In this document: positions 36,670 through 46,626 of the stretch, piece after piece
Layout: each line of letters starts with the position of its first letter
Numbering within the stretch: the stretch's first letter is position 1
Source of the DNA: Clostridiaceae bacterium
Lineage (GTDB): Bacteria; Bacillota_I; Bacilli_A; Erysipelotrichales; Coprobacillaceae
Assembly: GCA_902363625.1 (NCBI GenBank)
Contig: CABJAS010000007.1
Span: 1 to 64,000, forward strand
Length of the DNA stretch: 64,000 nucleotides
Reading direction: 5' to 3'
Notes under the pieces: model-generated
Seen by the model: only the letters and a program-made list of their open reading frames with translations
Databases searched by the model: none
What the model was told of the DNA's origin: nothing
Program-made: the position numbers and the translations under genes

Positions 36670-37362
36670 ATGAAATTATCAAAACGTTTGGATTGTATTG
36701 CGGCCATGATAAAAAAGCAAGCCAGCAGTGATGATCAGTTAGCCGATATTGGGACTGATCATGGCTATCTGCCTTGCTTTTTAGTAAAACAAAACATTGT
36801 CCGCACAGCGTATGCCTGTGATGTGGCAGAAGGTCCTTTGAATTCCAGTAAAGAAACGATTCAGATGCTGCAATTACAAGATCAAGTTATTCCCATGTTA
36901 GGGGATGGACTATTACCGATTATTGATAAGCCAGTCACCATGGTCTCAATCAGCGGCATGGGCGGCTTTTTAATGGTTGATATTTTAAACGCACATTTAG
37001 ATAAACTAAATCAAGTACATACTCTTATCTTGCAGGCAAATATCTGTGAGTATGCTGTAAGAGAATATCTATGCAGTAATGGATGGAAAATTATAGATGA
37101 AGCGATTGTGAAAGACCTTCATCATCTTTACGAAGTTATCGTGTTTAAAAGAACAGATAAACAGATGGAATATACGGTGCTGGATTATCGTTATGGTCCT
37201 ATTTTAAGAAAAGATCAGCCGTTGTTGTTTAAACAGAAATGGCAAAGAGAAGTGGAAATCAAAAAACGAATTCTTGACAGCATCAAAGATCAGACACATC
37301 CTAAGTTTCAGGAAACAAAAAGCGATATACTAGAGATTGAGGCGATATTAAATGATCATTAA
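36670..37362 (+). CDS. trmK: tRNA (adenine22-N1)-methyltransferase TrmK
   Basis: A 230-residue SAM-dependent methyltransferase forming m1A22 in tRNA. The SAM-binding motif is DIGTDHGYLPCFL (~residues 26-38), and ISGMGG (~96) is a family-specific block. It lies after rpoD and overlaps the nif3 gene by 11 bases, exactly as in Bacillus (yqfN-yqfO). Confidence 0.92.
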   Translation: MKLSKRLDCIAAMIKKQASSDDQLADIGTDHGYLPCFLVKQNIVRTAYACDVAEGPLNSSKETIQMLQLQDQVIPMLGDGLLPIIDKPVTMVSISGMGGFLMVDILNAHLDKLNQVHTLILQANICEYAVREYLCSNGWKIIDEAIVKDLHHLYEVIVFKRTDKQMEYTVLDYRYGPILRKDQPLLFKQKWQREVEIKKRILDSIKDQTHPKFQETKSDILEIEAILNDH

Positions 37363-38104
37363 AGAAATAACCGACTATTTGGAAACTTTTTTCCCTTTAA
37401 CGGATGCCTATGATTGGGATCATTGCGGACTGCAAGTAGGCAGTACTCATGAAGAAGTAAAAAGCATTATGATTGCTCTTACTCCAGACGTTAAAGTGAT
37501 GCAGGAATGTATCGATCATCATGTTGATTTGCTGATCACACATCATCCCTTATTGTTTGATCCGCTTTATTGTATAAATACAGAAGAGGAAACTGGAAAA
37601 ATCATTCAGATGGCTCTTACACATCATATGACTATCTATAGCTATCATACTTGTATGGATCGTGCATCTCATTTATCTATGAATAAGTGGCTGATGGAAG
37701 CGATACATATAGAAGAGTATCAGGATTACGGGGAAGATGGCTTAATCAAAACAGCAAAGCTTGATACAACATTGAAGCAGTTGATAAAACAGGTCAAACA
37801 AGATTTGAAACTGTCAGCTGTACGCTATGTAGGGAATATCGATCAGTCAATAAAGAGTATCGCAGTTATTGGTGGCAGCGGTGCTGATTTTATTGATGAG
37901 CTTTCTGGTCAGGTCGATGTTTTAATTACCGGAGACATCAAATATCATGAAGCACAAAATGCTTTAAATAAAGGTCTATGCTTAATAGATATCGGACATT
38001 TTGCAGAACGGGTGATGGTTCCTCAGGTTAGAAAGATTCTTGAAGAAAAATTTGATGTTACTGTTTACGAAAGTCAGCAGGAGGATTATTTTCAGTTTGG
38101 CTAA
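37352..38104 (+). CDS. Nif3-like dinuclear metal center protein (YqfO family)
   Basis: A 250-residue protein of the Nif3/YqfO family. Metal-binding features are WDHCGLQVG (~residue 25), THHPLLF (~64), the YSYHTCMD block (~97) and GDIKYHEAQNAL with IDIGHFAE near the C terminus. The inserted PII-like domain of longer YqfO proteins is absent, so this is the short form. Function in Bacillota is linked loosely to GTP cyclohydrolase-like or iron chemistry. Confidence 0.9.
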   Translation: MIIKEITDYLETFFPLTDAYDWDHCGLQVGSTHEEVKSIMIALTPDVKVMQECIDHHVDLLITHHPLLFDPLYCINTEEETGKIIQMALTHHMTIYSYHTCMDRASHLSMNKWLMEAIHIEEYQDYGEDGLIKTAKLDTTLKQLIKQVKQDLKLSAVRYVGNIDQSIKSIAVIGGSGADFIDELSGQVDVLITGDIKYHEAQNALNKGLCLIDIGHFAERVMVPQVRKILEEKFDVTVYESQQEDYFQFG

Positions 38105-38128
38105 AGTCATCTTTTAGATGGCTTTTTT
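38104..38128 (+). terminator. Terminator of the ybeY...nif3 block
   Basis: A 9-bp stem with one G-T pair (38104-38112 with 38116-38124), loop TTT, followed by TTTTTT. Bases 38129-38217 hold no gene. Confidence 0.8.
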
Positions 38129-38217
38129 CATTTTTTTTAATTTTCACAAAATAAAAGTGGTGAATAAATGTACAATCACTATACTTTTATGACAAGTAAA
38201 ACAGAAAGCGTTTTTCA

Positions 38218-38245
38218 TTTACAATTTATTTTGAGAAGGTATAAT
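38218..38245 (+). promoter_or_regulatory. Promoter of the M24 peptidase gene
   Basis: TTTACA (38218-38223), 16 bases, TATAAT (38240-38245), followed by GTAAGGGGG before the ATG. Confidence 0.6.
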
Positions 38246-38269
38246 AAAAAGAGGTAAGGGGGAAAAACA

Positions 38270-39508
38270 ATGAGCAAAAAAGCAAGACAGACACAAGTCT
38301 ATGAACAAATGCAAGAAAATGATTTATTGATTCTTTATTCAGGGGTACAGCATCACATTAGTTTAGATGCTTATCATCCATTTGCTGTAAATACACAATT
38401 CTTTTATTTGACCGGAATTGAAAGAAAAGACGTTATATTTGTGATGCATAAAAATACAGAAATGGAACCTGTTTTATTTATTAAGCGTATCGATCCATTG
38501 GAAGAAAAATGGCAGGGGAAACAGTTAACAGCAGCTCAGGCCAGTGAGTTATCACAGATTAAAACGATTAAATATTTAGATGAATTTGATAAATATATGA
38601 ATACCTTGATGATGCAAAATAATATTCAAAACGTTTATTTTGATCTTTATCGTAATTCACCGACAGATTTACCGGACTATAATATGGTAAAAGCAGATGA
38701 ATTTAAAAGTACCTATCCATCTGTAAGAATTAAAAATGCTTATGCCCTGATTGCACCGCTTCGTATGCAAAAAGATGAAGAAGAAATTGCTAAGGTACAA
38801 AAAGCAATTGATATTACGCAAAGTGGTTTAGAATTTGTGATGCAGACTTTAAAACCGGGAATGCAGGAAAATCAGGTGCAGGCGAATTTTGAATATCGGA
38901 TTCGCTATAATGGTGCAAGTGGGCCGTCTTTTGCGACCATTGCCGGTGCCGGATATAACGGAACCATGCTGCATTATTCCGAAAACTGCGGACCTTGCAG
39001 AGATAATGAATTGATCCTTTTGGATTTAGGGGCAAAATATGATGGATATTGTGCCGATATTACACGTACGTATCCAATCAATGGAAAATTTACTGCTCGT
39101 CAAAAACAAATTTATGATATTGTCTTAAAAGCAAATCAGACCGTTGCCGCTACGGCTAAACCGGGCATGACAACAGTTGAACTAAACAATGTCTGCAAAG
39201 AAGTATTAGCTAAGGGATTAAAAGAGATTGGATTGATTAAAGAAGACAGTGAATTGATCAAGTATTATATGCATGGGGTATCCCATCATTTAGGTATTGA
39301 TGTTCACGATGCGACGATTGCCAGCAATAAGGAATTGCGCCCCGGAGCAATCATTACCAACGAACCGGGACTTTATATTGACGAAGAAAGCATTGGCATT
39401 CGTATTGAAGATGATTTGTTGATTACAGAAGATGGATGCGTGGTATTATCAAAAGATATTATCCGTACAACAGACGAAATCGAAGCCTATATGGCACAGT
39501 TTAAATAA
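38270..39508 (+). CDS. Xaa-Pro aminopeptidase (M24 family)
   Basis: A 412-residue cytosolic metallopeptidase that releases N-terminal residues preceding proline. An N-terminal AMP_N-like domain (~1-165) precedes the pita-bread catalytic domain. Metal ligands appear in order: LDLGAKYDGYCADITRTYP (two Asp), GVSHHLGIDVHD (His), ITNEPGLYI (Glu) and IGIRIEDDLLIT (Glu). Length fits PepP/aminopeptidase P. Confidence 0.9.
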   Translation: MSKKARQTQVYEQMQENDLLILYSGVQHHISLDAYHPFAVNTQFFYLTGIERKDVIFVMHKNTEMEPVLFIKRIDPLEEKWQGKQLTAAQASELSQIKTIKYLDEFDKYMNTLMMQNNIQNVYFDLYRNSPTDLPDYNMVKADEFKSTYPSVRIKNAYALIAPLRMQKDEEEIAKVQKAIDITQSGLEFVMQTLKPGMQENQVQANFEYRIRYNGASGPSFATIAGAGYNGTMLHYSENCGPCRDNELILLDLGAKYDGYCADITRTYPINGKFTARQKQIYDIVLKANQTVAATAKPGMTTVELNNVCKEVLAKGLKEIGLIKEDSELIKYYMHGVSHHLGIDVHDATIASNKELRPGAIITNEPGLYIDEESIGIRIEDDLLITEDGCVVLSKDIIRTTDEIEAYMAQFK

Positions 39509-39509
39509 G

Positions 39510-40040
39510 ATGATGAAATCTCCTTGTATAAAGAGTGAACGACTGGTATTGAAGCCACATGGAATAAGCTACTTAGACTCCACTCATGTTTATGCCAGTG
39601 ATGTAAGCAATACATTATATATGGTGCATCTTCCCAATCAAAATAAAGAAGAAACAAAACATTTTTTAGAAAACGTAAGTAAAGAATGGGAAAAGGAAAC
39701 ACCGGATTTTTATGAATTTGCTGTTTTGCTGAATGATGTGCATATTGGTGCAGTTTCACTCTATCTTGATGCAAGTCATGCTGTCGGTGAACTGGGCTGG
39801 ATATTAAATAAACGCTACTGGCACCATGGATATGCCATTGAGGCTGCTAAAGCAATGATTGAATTTGCTAAATCGATAGGGTTAAAGCGATTAGTTGCGC
39901 ATTGTGATGATCAAAATACGGCGTCTTATAAAGTCATGGAAAAGTTAGGGATGGAGTTCGTTTCGATTACGACTGGACGTTATAATAAAGCCAGCAAAGA
40001 AGAATCTAAAGAACGTATGTATCAGTTGATTTTAGAATAG
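39510..40040 (+). CDS. GNAT-family N-acetyltransferase
   Basis: About 176 residues (ATG 39510 or 39513) of the RimJ/RimL-like acetyltransferase group. It starts SERLVLKPHG. The GELGWILNKRYWHHGYAIEAAKAMIEFA block binds acetyl-CoA, and VAHCDDQNTASYKVMEKLGM is the usual C-terminal signature. No clear Shine-Dalgarno sequence precedes the start, which is one base after the peptidase stop codon, so translation is probably coupled. The substrate is unknown. Confidence 0.8.
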   Translation: MMKSPCIKSERLVLKPHGISYLDSTHVYASDVSNTLYMVHLPNQNKEETKHFLENVSKEWEKETPDFYEFAVLLNDVHIGAVSLYLDASHAVGELGWILNKRYWHHGYAIEAAKAMIEFAKSIGLKRLVAHCDDQNTASYKVMEKLGMEFVSITTGRYNKASKEESKERMYQLILE

Positions 40041-40059
40041 GGAAGCCTATTCTTTTTTT
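40034..40059 (+). terminator. Terminator after the acetyltransferase gene
   Basis: A perfect 8-bp stem AGAATAGG/CCTATTCT (40034-40041 with 40046-40053), loop GAAG, and seven T residues. Confidence 0.85.
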
Positions 40060-40088
40060 AACCGGACAGACAGGTGTCAAGTTATCTT

Positions 40089-40097
40089 TGGTATAAT
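40089..40097 (+). promoter_or_regulatory. Extended -10 promoter of the GyrI-like gene
   Basis: TGG-TATAAT at 40089-40097, 29 bases before the ATG; AAAGGAG ribosome site follows. Confidence 0.6.
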
Positions 40098-40125
40098 AAG
40101 CTTAGAAATGAAAGGAGAATGAACG

Positions 40126-40758
40126 ATGGCATTTGATTATAAAAAAGAACAAAAGGCATTTTATCGTCCAACAGTAAAACCACAGATTATCAATATTCCT
40201 CCAATGCAGTTTCTATCTGTAGAAGGAACAGGAAACCCAAATGATCCTGACGGGCAGTACAGCGATGCAATTAGACAGCTTTATGGAGTCGCTTATACTT
40301 TAAAGATGAGCTATAAGAAGGGCTATGATATGGAAGGCTTTTTCGAATATGTTGTCCCTCCGTTAGAAGGATTTTGGTGGATGGAAAATAAAAAAGGCGT
40401 AGATTACGCCCATAAAGAAGAGTTTCATTGGATCTCACTGATTCGTCTGCCTGAATTTGTGAAAGAGAAGGATGTGGAATGGGCAAAAGAACAAGCCACT
40501 CTTAAAAAAAAGAAAGATTTTTCAAAAGTAAAGCTCTTTAACTATGATGAGGGATGCTGTGTGCAATGTCTGCATTTAGGGAGCTATGATGACGAACCGC
40601 AGACGGTAGAAAAGATGCACCATTATATCCAAGAAAACGGCTATGTCTTGGATATTACCGATCAGCGATACCATCATGAAATCTATTTGTCCGATGGACG
40701 TAAATCCGATCCAACTAAAATGAAAACGATTATTCGTCATCCGATACGTCAATTATAA
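40126..40758 (+). CDS. GyrI-like small-molecule-binding domain protein
   Basis: A 210-residue cytosolic protein of the stand-alone GyrI-like/SOUL-type group (COG4832-like). The opening YRPTVKPQIINIPPMQFLSVEGTGNPNDPDG is typical, as is the LEGFWWMEN segment near residue 82. Such proteins bind or hydrolyse small aromatic compounds in some cases, but a function here is not established. Monocistronic. Confidence 0.75.
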   Translation: MAFDYKKEQKAFYRPTVKPQIINIPPMQFLSVEGTGNPNDPDGQYSDAIRQLYGVAYTLKMSYKKGYDMEGFFEYVVPPLEGFWWMENKKGVDYAHKEEFHWISLIRLPEFVKEKDVEWAKEQATLKKKKDFSKVKLFNYDEGCCVQCLHLGSYDDEPQTVEKMHHYIQENGYVLDITDQRYHHEIYLSDGRKSDPTKMKTIIRHPIRQL

Positions 40759-40774
40759 CGTTTGACACAATAAA

Positions 40775-40801
40775 GCCCCATTCTAATAAATAGAGTGGGG
40801 C
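40775..40801 (-). terminator. Terminator of the 6-phospho-beta-glucosidase gene
   Basis: A 10-bp stem with one G-T pair (40775-40784 with 40792-40801) and 7-base loop. On the minus strand it is followed by TTTATTG; on the + strand no T run follows. Confidence 0.6.
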
Positions 40802-40807
40802 AATAGA

Positions 40808-42280
<1,473 letters not shown>

Positions 42281-42315
42281 CTAACCATTAAAATAAATAC
42301 TTTAGATAAATGTTG

Positions 42316-43248
42316 TTAAAAGTTTGAGGCGGTTAAATAAAGCCCGGCTAATAACACTAAATTGATAATAACAGTTATTACCACACTTCTTACATAAGGA
42401 TAGGGCTTTTCTTTTGCTTTTTTCATTTTATTATCTGTAATAAGCATCCATGCAACATTATAAATAAGATAGGGAAATAAAATCAGTAAAAGCTTCATTG
42501 CTTCAGGAGTATTATTGGAAATATTGAAATGCTCCATCACAAACCACATCATGCCTACTAAACTAAAGACAGAGCCTAAAAAGACAAACAAAGGAATTTG
42601 ACTGCCGGCATTATCTATTTTCTTTAAAAGCAGCTGGTCTTTATAGCGATAATTTACAAGCAGGATAGAACCGATAAAATTTATAATAAAAATCAGCATG
42701 ACCAGTGGGAATATCTTAGTATTGACATCAAGATAGACTAAAATCAAAAATAACAGCATGAATCCGCTAATATCTATTAATACAACATGAAGTATAGAAA
42801 GGATCATCTTTTTTAATGTTGGATAATGATAAGGCAGGGAAGAATCAAAGCCGGCAATTAAGGTATAGTCTTCATTTTTGATGACATAGTTAAATATGAA
42901 ATAAAGTGTTGTTGCCATTAAAAGCATGATATAAACGAAAATATCTTCACCAATTAAAGGAAGCCCTAAGTTCATACGAACGATCAGATTAATAACTGCC
43001 ATTAAAACAATGCTCATATAAATGAAAGCAGAGTAATTTTTGATCGGCTTTGCAGCAGTGGACAAATGGATCAGATCTGTATTGAAGATCTCACCTAAAC
43101 GCTGCAGGGTTTGCAGATCAGGCGTTGTTTTCCCATTTTCATAAGAGGAGATTGCCTGTCTGGTAATAAATAAAAGATCTGCCAGCTCCTGCTGAGTCAT
43201 TCCTTTTTGTTGTCGTAAGCTTTTAATTTGTTCACCGATAGTATTCAT
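42316..43248 (-). CDS. XRE-family regulator with membrane domain
   Basis: A 310-residue protein. The N-terminal ~65 residues are an XRE helix-turn-helix (IKSLRQQKGMTQQELADLLFITRQAISSYENGKTTP). The rest holds about seven to eight membrane helices in pairs. ATG at 43248 (MNTIGEQIK) has GAGGTGAAAC upstream; a longer N terminus is unlikely. Probably a membrane-tethered transcription regulator; its signal is unknown. It is divergent from the M23 peptidase gene. Confidence 0.8.
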   Translation of the reverse strand: MNTIGEQIKSLRQQKGMTQQELADLLFITRQAISSYENGKTTPDLQTLQRLGEIFNTDLIHLSTAAKPIKNYSAFIYMSIVLMAVINLIVRMNLGLPLIGEDIFVYIMLLMATTLYFIFNYVIKNEDYTLIAGFDSSLPYHYPTLKKMILSILHVVLIDISGFMLLFLILVYLDVNTKIFPLVMLIFIINFIGSILLVNYRYKDQLLLKKIDNAGSQIPLFVFLGSVFSLVGMMWFVMEHFNISNNTPEAMKLLLILFPYLIYNVAWMLITDNKMKKAKEKPYPYVRSVVITVIINLVLLAGLYLTASNF

Positions 43249-43362
43249 AAGTTTCACCTCATAGCTATTGTATAGTTTCGTCCAGATAAAGTCACGCAAC
43301 AAATCATTGCTATTGAAATTGTGTTCATAACCAGCTTATTTTTTTATTATCAAAAATGACAG

Positions 43363-43376
43363 ATACATTTATGTAT
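43363..43376. promoter_or_regulatory. Short palindrome in the divergent XRE/M23 spacer
   Basis: ATACAT-TT-ATGTAT, a perfect 6-2-6 inverted repeat between the divergent genes. It is a possible operator for the XRE-type regulator, by position only. Confidence 0.4.
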
Positions 43377-43431
43377 GATACGATAATTCTATTAAAAGGA
43401 GGCGATTATTATATTAAAAGCAATTCAGCTC

Positions 43432-44343
43432 ATGAAAAAAATGTACTGGCTTGGGTGTCTTGGACTCTTAGGAACCCTTCTTGATTATCCCTATATGAAT
43501 CTTTTTTACTTATTTTTTCTATTAGCTCCGATTGAATTTATCCTAAGCTTGATATGTGTTACAAAAAAAGAGGAGCATTCATCAGAAATACGAGATTTAA
43601 AATTTCTTTTTCAGAATCTTGGCATGTTGATAGGGATTCCGATTATTTATATGCGCTGTTGGTTTCGTTTGCCTGATCGTCATTATAAAGCAAAAGTCAG
43701 TTACAGGCTTCCGTTTGATGGCGAATGGCTGACGGTAAATGGTGGGTTAGACAAAGAAACATCACATTCTTGGAGAATCTGCAATCAGCGCTATGCCTAT
43801 GATTTTTACATAGAGCAGGATGGATTGTCTTATCGCACAGATGGGTTAACAGTCAGTGACTATTATTGTTATGGGGAACCGGTTTTATCGCCGGCAGATG
43901 GGATCGTTGTGGATATCAAGGATGGCTTTGAGGATACCCCGATTAGTACAAATGGAGAAATCCAATGCTTAGCTTCCGATATAAGAGGTAATTATATCGT
44001 CATTTATCATGGAGGAAAAGAATATACAACGATTGCCCATTTAAAAAAAGAGAGTATTCTTGTCAAGATAGGGGATCATGTATCACAGGGACAGCGAATT
44101 GCTTGCTGCGGCAACAGTGGAAATACCAGTGAACCGCATATCCATTTCCAATTACAGCAGGGGAAAAGTTTTCTTTTTTCAGCGAGTCTGCCAATCTGCT
44201 TTGATGAAATTAAGGAGACTTCGACAGGTACTGGCATTCACTATCTCACAAGAGGTCAAAGAGTAACAAATATAAAAAGAGTAAATCAAATAAAATCTGA
44301 TGATGAATTTATGAAGAATTATGAGATGATTGAAGAAGAGTAA
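43432..44343 (+). CDS. M23-family peptidase (LytM-like), membrane-anchored
   Basis: About 303 residues with ATG 43432. One or two membrane helices occupy residues ~10-45 and ~62-75. The C-terminal M23 domain has HSWRICNQRYAYDF (zinc His and Asp), a glycine-rich GNYIVIYHGG strand and the HIHF zinc/catalytic motif (~residue 227). It should cut peptidoglycan cross-bridges outside the membrane. The ATG has no Shine-Dalgarno; a strong AAGGAGG at 43396-43402 instead precedes in-frame ATT (43408) and ATA (43411), so the true start may be non-AUG and seven or eight residues longer. Confidence 0.82.
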   Translation: MKKMYWLGCLGLLGTLLDYPYMNLFYLFFLLAPIEFILSLICVTKKEEHSSEIRDLKFLFQNLGMLIGIPIIYMRCWFRLPDRHYKAKVSYRLPFDGEWLTVNGGLDKETSHSWRICNQRYAYDFYIEQDGLSYRTDGLTVSDYYCYGEPVLSPADGIVVDIKDGFEDTPISTNGEIQCLASDIRGNYIVIYHGGKEYTTIAHLKKESILVKIGDHVSQGQRIACCGNSGNTSEPHIHFQLQQGKSFLFSASLPICFDEIKETSTGTGIHYLTRGQRVTNIKRVNQIKSDDEFMKNYEMIEEE

Positions 44344-44356
44344 AATCTTCTTTTTT
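44334..44356 (+). terminator. Terminator after the M23 gene
   Basis: AGAAGA (44334-44339) pairs with TCTTCT (44346-44351) across a GTAAAA loop that contains the stop codon end, followed by six T residues. Confidence 0.65.
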
Positions 44357-44465
44357 ATTTGCTAATAAAATCCTCATTCTATTAGCAGTGGTTATTTTTT
44401 TATTAAAAGATGGGATTAAAGCATTTTGTTTAGAAGTGATTCATATAATTTCATGAGGTGATATT

Positions 44466-44663
44466 GTGATATATTTAGACCAAAGTAAGATCGTGATAAA
44501 GCAATATGAAAGCATCATCACATTAGAAACACATTGTATCCTATTAAAAATGCCTAAATGTATGTTAAAGCTGATTGGAGATGATTTCATCGTTGTGTAC
44601 TTATCACAAGAAGAAATCCATATTCGAGGCATTATGAAAGAAGTTAAATTTATTTATGCTTAA
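44466..44663 (+). CDS. yqfC: YabP/YqfC-family sporulation protein
   Basis: A 65-residue protein resembling the C-terminal core of YqfC: IYLDQSKIVIKQYESIITLE ... VYLSQEEIHIRGIMKEVKFIY. GTG start after GAGGTGAT. It overlaps yqfD by 8 bases, and yqfD overlaps phoH, which is the conserved yqfC-yqfD-phoH order. In Bacillus yqfC-yqfD belong to the sporulation regulon. The protein is shorter than the usual ~90 residues at the N terminus. Confidence 0.85.
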   Translation: MIYLDQSKIVIKQYESIITLETHCILLKMPKCMLKLIGDDFIVVYLSQEEIHIRGIMKEVKFIYA

Positions 44664-45621
44664 CATCGGTTTGGGCTATGATGTGTATGAAATTGAGTGT
44701 ATCAATATCTCCTATTACATTGATTTATTTACTAAAAATAAAGTGCAGCTGTACCATTTGCGTAAGATCGATACATATACGTATAGTTTTTTAGTGCGGC
44801 GCAGAGACACTTATATCTTACAAAAAACAGATGCTCCGCTGCAATTTATTCGAAGTGTCGGTCCACTTTACTACATTACTCGCTTTTTTAAAAGCAAGGT
44901 AAAGCTCGTCGGGGCAGTCGTTTTTATCGGTGTATTCTATTATACACAGCAGCATATTTTAAATTTAAAAATCATCGGTACGCAGTATCAGTTAAATGAA
45001 GAGATTGTCGCAAAGCTAAAAGATTATCATATTGACTTTTTTGATAAGAAAATGTCCTTGGATGACATCGCTGATTTAAAAAATCAGTTGCTGAATGACT
45101 ATAAAAGCAACATTGACTGGATAAATATCTATCAACAAGGGGAAACTATCTATATAGAGTACACCAATAAAAAAGAATCACAGATCGTAGAAAAAGATGT
45201 CCGTCCGATTGTTGCCTGCAAGGAAAGTGTTATTAAGGAATTTCAGATTCAAAGCGGTTATATTATGAGCAGTATCAATCAGTATGTGCAGCCGGGTGAT
45301 TTATTGGTCAGCAATGCTATTGTGTCAACATTTGATGAGACAATTATGGTGTATCCTAAAGGGAAAGTATATGGATATACATGGTATGATATTGAAAAAG
45401 AATTGCCGCTTCAAGATGAAGCTGACGATTTTAATACATTGCTGCTGCAAATCCGCAATGAACTGCAGCAGCAATTGGGCAGTGAGGCGAAGATTGACAA
45501 AGAAAAGGTTTTGCATTATAGCATTGATAATAGTAAAATAAAGTTAAAGGTACATTATACCGTAATAGAAGATATAGCATGCAAGGGAGATATGAATGAG
45601 CAAAACACTGAAACTAACTGA
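44656..45621 (+). CDS. yqfD: Sporulation protein YqfD
   Basis: A 321-residue membrane protein of the YqfD family. An N-terminal alpha/beta part (~1-78) is followed by a single helix (~88-105). The rest is extracytoplasmic (LNLKIIGTQYQLNEEIVAKLKD... DWINIYQQGETIYIEYTNK...). It matches the usual POTRA-like pattern of this family. It overlaps yqfC and phoH (26 bases), and is needed for efficient sporulation in Bacillus by established knowledge; the biochemical role is unknown. Confidence 0.85.
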   Translation: MLNIGLGYDVYEIECINISYYIDLFTKNKVQLYHLRKIDTYTYSFLVRRRDTYILQKTDAPLQFIRSVGPLYYITRFFKSKVKLVGAVVFIGVFYYTQQHILNLKIIGTQYQLNEEIVAKLKDYHIDFFDKKMSLDDIADLKNQLLNDYKSNIDWINIYQQGETIYIEYTNKKESQIVEKDVRPIVACKESVIKEFQIQSGYIMSSINQYVQPGDLLVSNAIVSTFDETIMVYPKGKVYGYTWYDIEKELPLQDEADDFNTLLLQIRNELQQQLGSEAKIDKEKVLHYSIDNSKIKLKVHYTVIEDIACKGDMNEQNTETN

Positions 45622-46570
45622 ATATACAGTCGATCAGATTACACGTTTAGTAGGAATCGGCGAAAAAAATCTTGAATTGATTGAAAAACAGTTTGATATA
45701 AATATTATATTGCGCGGAGATGAACTGATTATCCAAAGTGAAGAGGAAACAATCATTCAAAAAGTAGAAAGTTTAGTGATTGCCTTATTGGCATTAACGA
45801 AGAAGGGACTAAATATTTCATCCAGAGATATTATCTATGCACTAAAACTACAGCAGGATAATCACTTGGAAAAATTAGATGCACTTTATGATGTTGTGAT
45901 CGCTAAGACCATTACCGGGAAAGTCATTTATCCTAAAACAATAGGTCAGAAAGAATATTATTTAGCGTTGAAAAAGAATGATGTGGTTTTTGGAATCGGA
46001 CCTGCCGGAACCGGAAAAACTTATCTGGCAGTTGTCTTTGCGGTAGCTGCATTGAAGAATAATGAAGTGAAGCGTATAGTATTAACTCGTCCGGCAGTAG
46101 AAGCGGGAGAGAGTTTAGGGTTTTTGCCAGGGGATTTAAAAGAAAAGGTAGATCCTTATCTACGCCCTTTATATGACGCTCTTCATGATATGCTGGGTGT
46201 CGAGCAGACTGAGCGTCTGATTGAAAAAGGGACGATCGAGATTGCTCCGCTTGCCTACATGCGCGGGCGTACATTAGAAGATGCTTATGTAATCTTGGAT
46301 GAAGCACAAAACACAACCGATGCCCAAATGAAAATGTTTTTGACTCGTTTAGGATTCAATTCCAAAATGGTCATTACCGGAGATATTACTCAGATCGATT
46401 TACCACGTGGCATCCATTCGGGATTAAAGATTGCTTCACAAATCTTACGAGGTGTTAAAGGGATTCAATTTGTTGAATTATCAGCGATGGATGTTGTTCG
46501 TCATCCCGTTGTTCAGCGTATTATCGAACGTTATGAGACACGTCCGCATGAAGAACACTATGAACAGTAG
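45596..46570 (+). CDS. phoH: PhoH-family ATPase
   Basis: A 324-residue protein with an N-terminal KH-like segment (~1-100) and a C-terminal RecD-like ATPase. Walker A is GPAGTGKTYLAV (~residue 138) and Walker B YVILDEAQNTTDAQMKMFLTR (~234). The family may be an RNA helicase or act in RNA metabolism; it is normally found with ybeY. Here ybeY lies ~18 kb upstream, and pgpH/yqfF is missing from the block. Confidence 0.93.
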   Translation: MSKTLKLTEYTVDQITRLVGIGEKNLELIEKQFDINIILRGDELIIQSEEETIIQKVESLVIALLALTKKGLNISSRDIIYALKLQQDNHLEKLDALYDVVIAKTITGKVIYPKTIGQKEYYLALKKNDVVFGIGPAGTGKTYLAVVFAVAALKNNEVKRIVLTRPAVEAGESLGFLPGDLKEKVDPYLRPLYDALHDMLGVEQTERLIEKGTIEIAPLAYMRGRTLEDAYVILDEAQNTTDAQMKMFLTRLGFNSKMVITGDITQIDLPRGIHSGLKIASQILRGVKGIQFVELSAMDVVRHPVVQRIIERYETRPHEEHYEQ

Positions 46571-46577
46571 TGTTTTT
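46554..46577 (+). terminator. Terminator after phoH
   Basis: A 7-bp stem AACACTA/TAGTGTT (46554-46560 with 46568-46574) with T residues to 46577; it overlaps the phoH stop codon. Confidence 0.7.
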
Positions 46578-46587
46578 CTTTTGTTTG

Positions 46588-46596
46588 TGTTATACT
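46588..46596 (+). promoter_or_regulatory. Extended -10 promoter of the DEAD-box gene
   Basis: TGT-TATACT at 46588-46596, 31 bases before the ATG; ribosome site AAGAGGAAA follows. Confidence 0.6.
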
Positions 46597-46626
46597 AAGC
46601 TGTATGTTTAAAGAAAGAGGAAATAA

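Noticed and set aside
38201..38216. cre-like AGAAAGCGTTTTTCA upstream of the M24 peptidase
   Set aside because: Two mismatches at fixed positions of the consensus; too weak to report as a site.
45933..46316. 127-codon antisense ORF within phoH
   Set aside because: Opposite conserved ATPase motifs, with no start signals; a shadow ORF.
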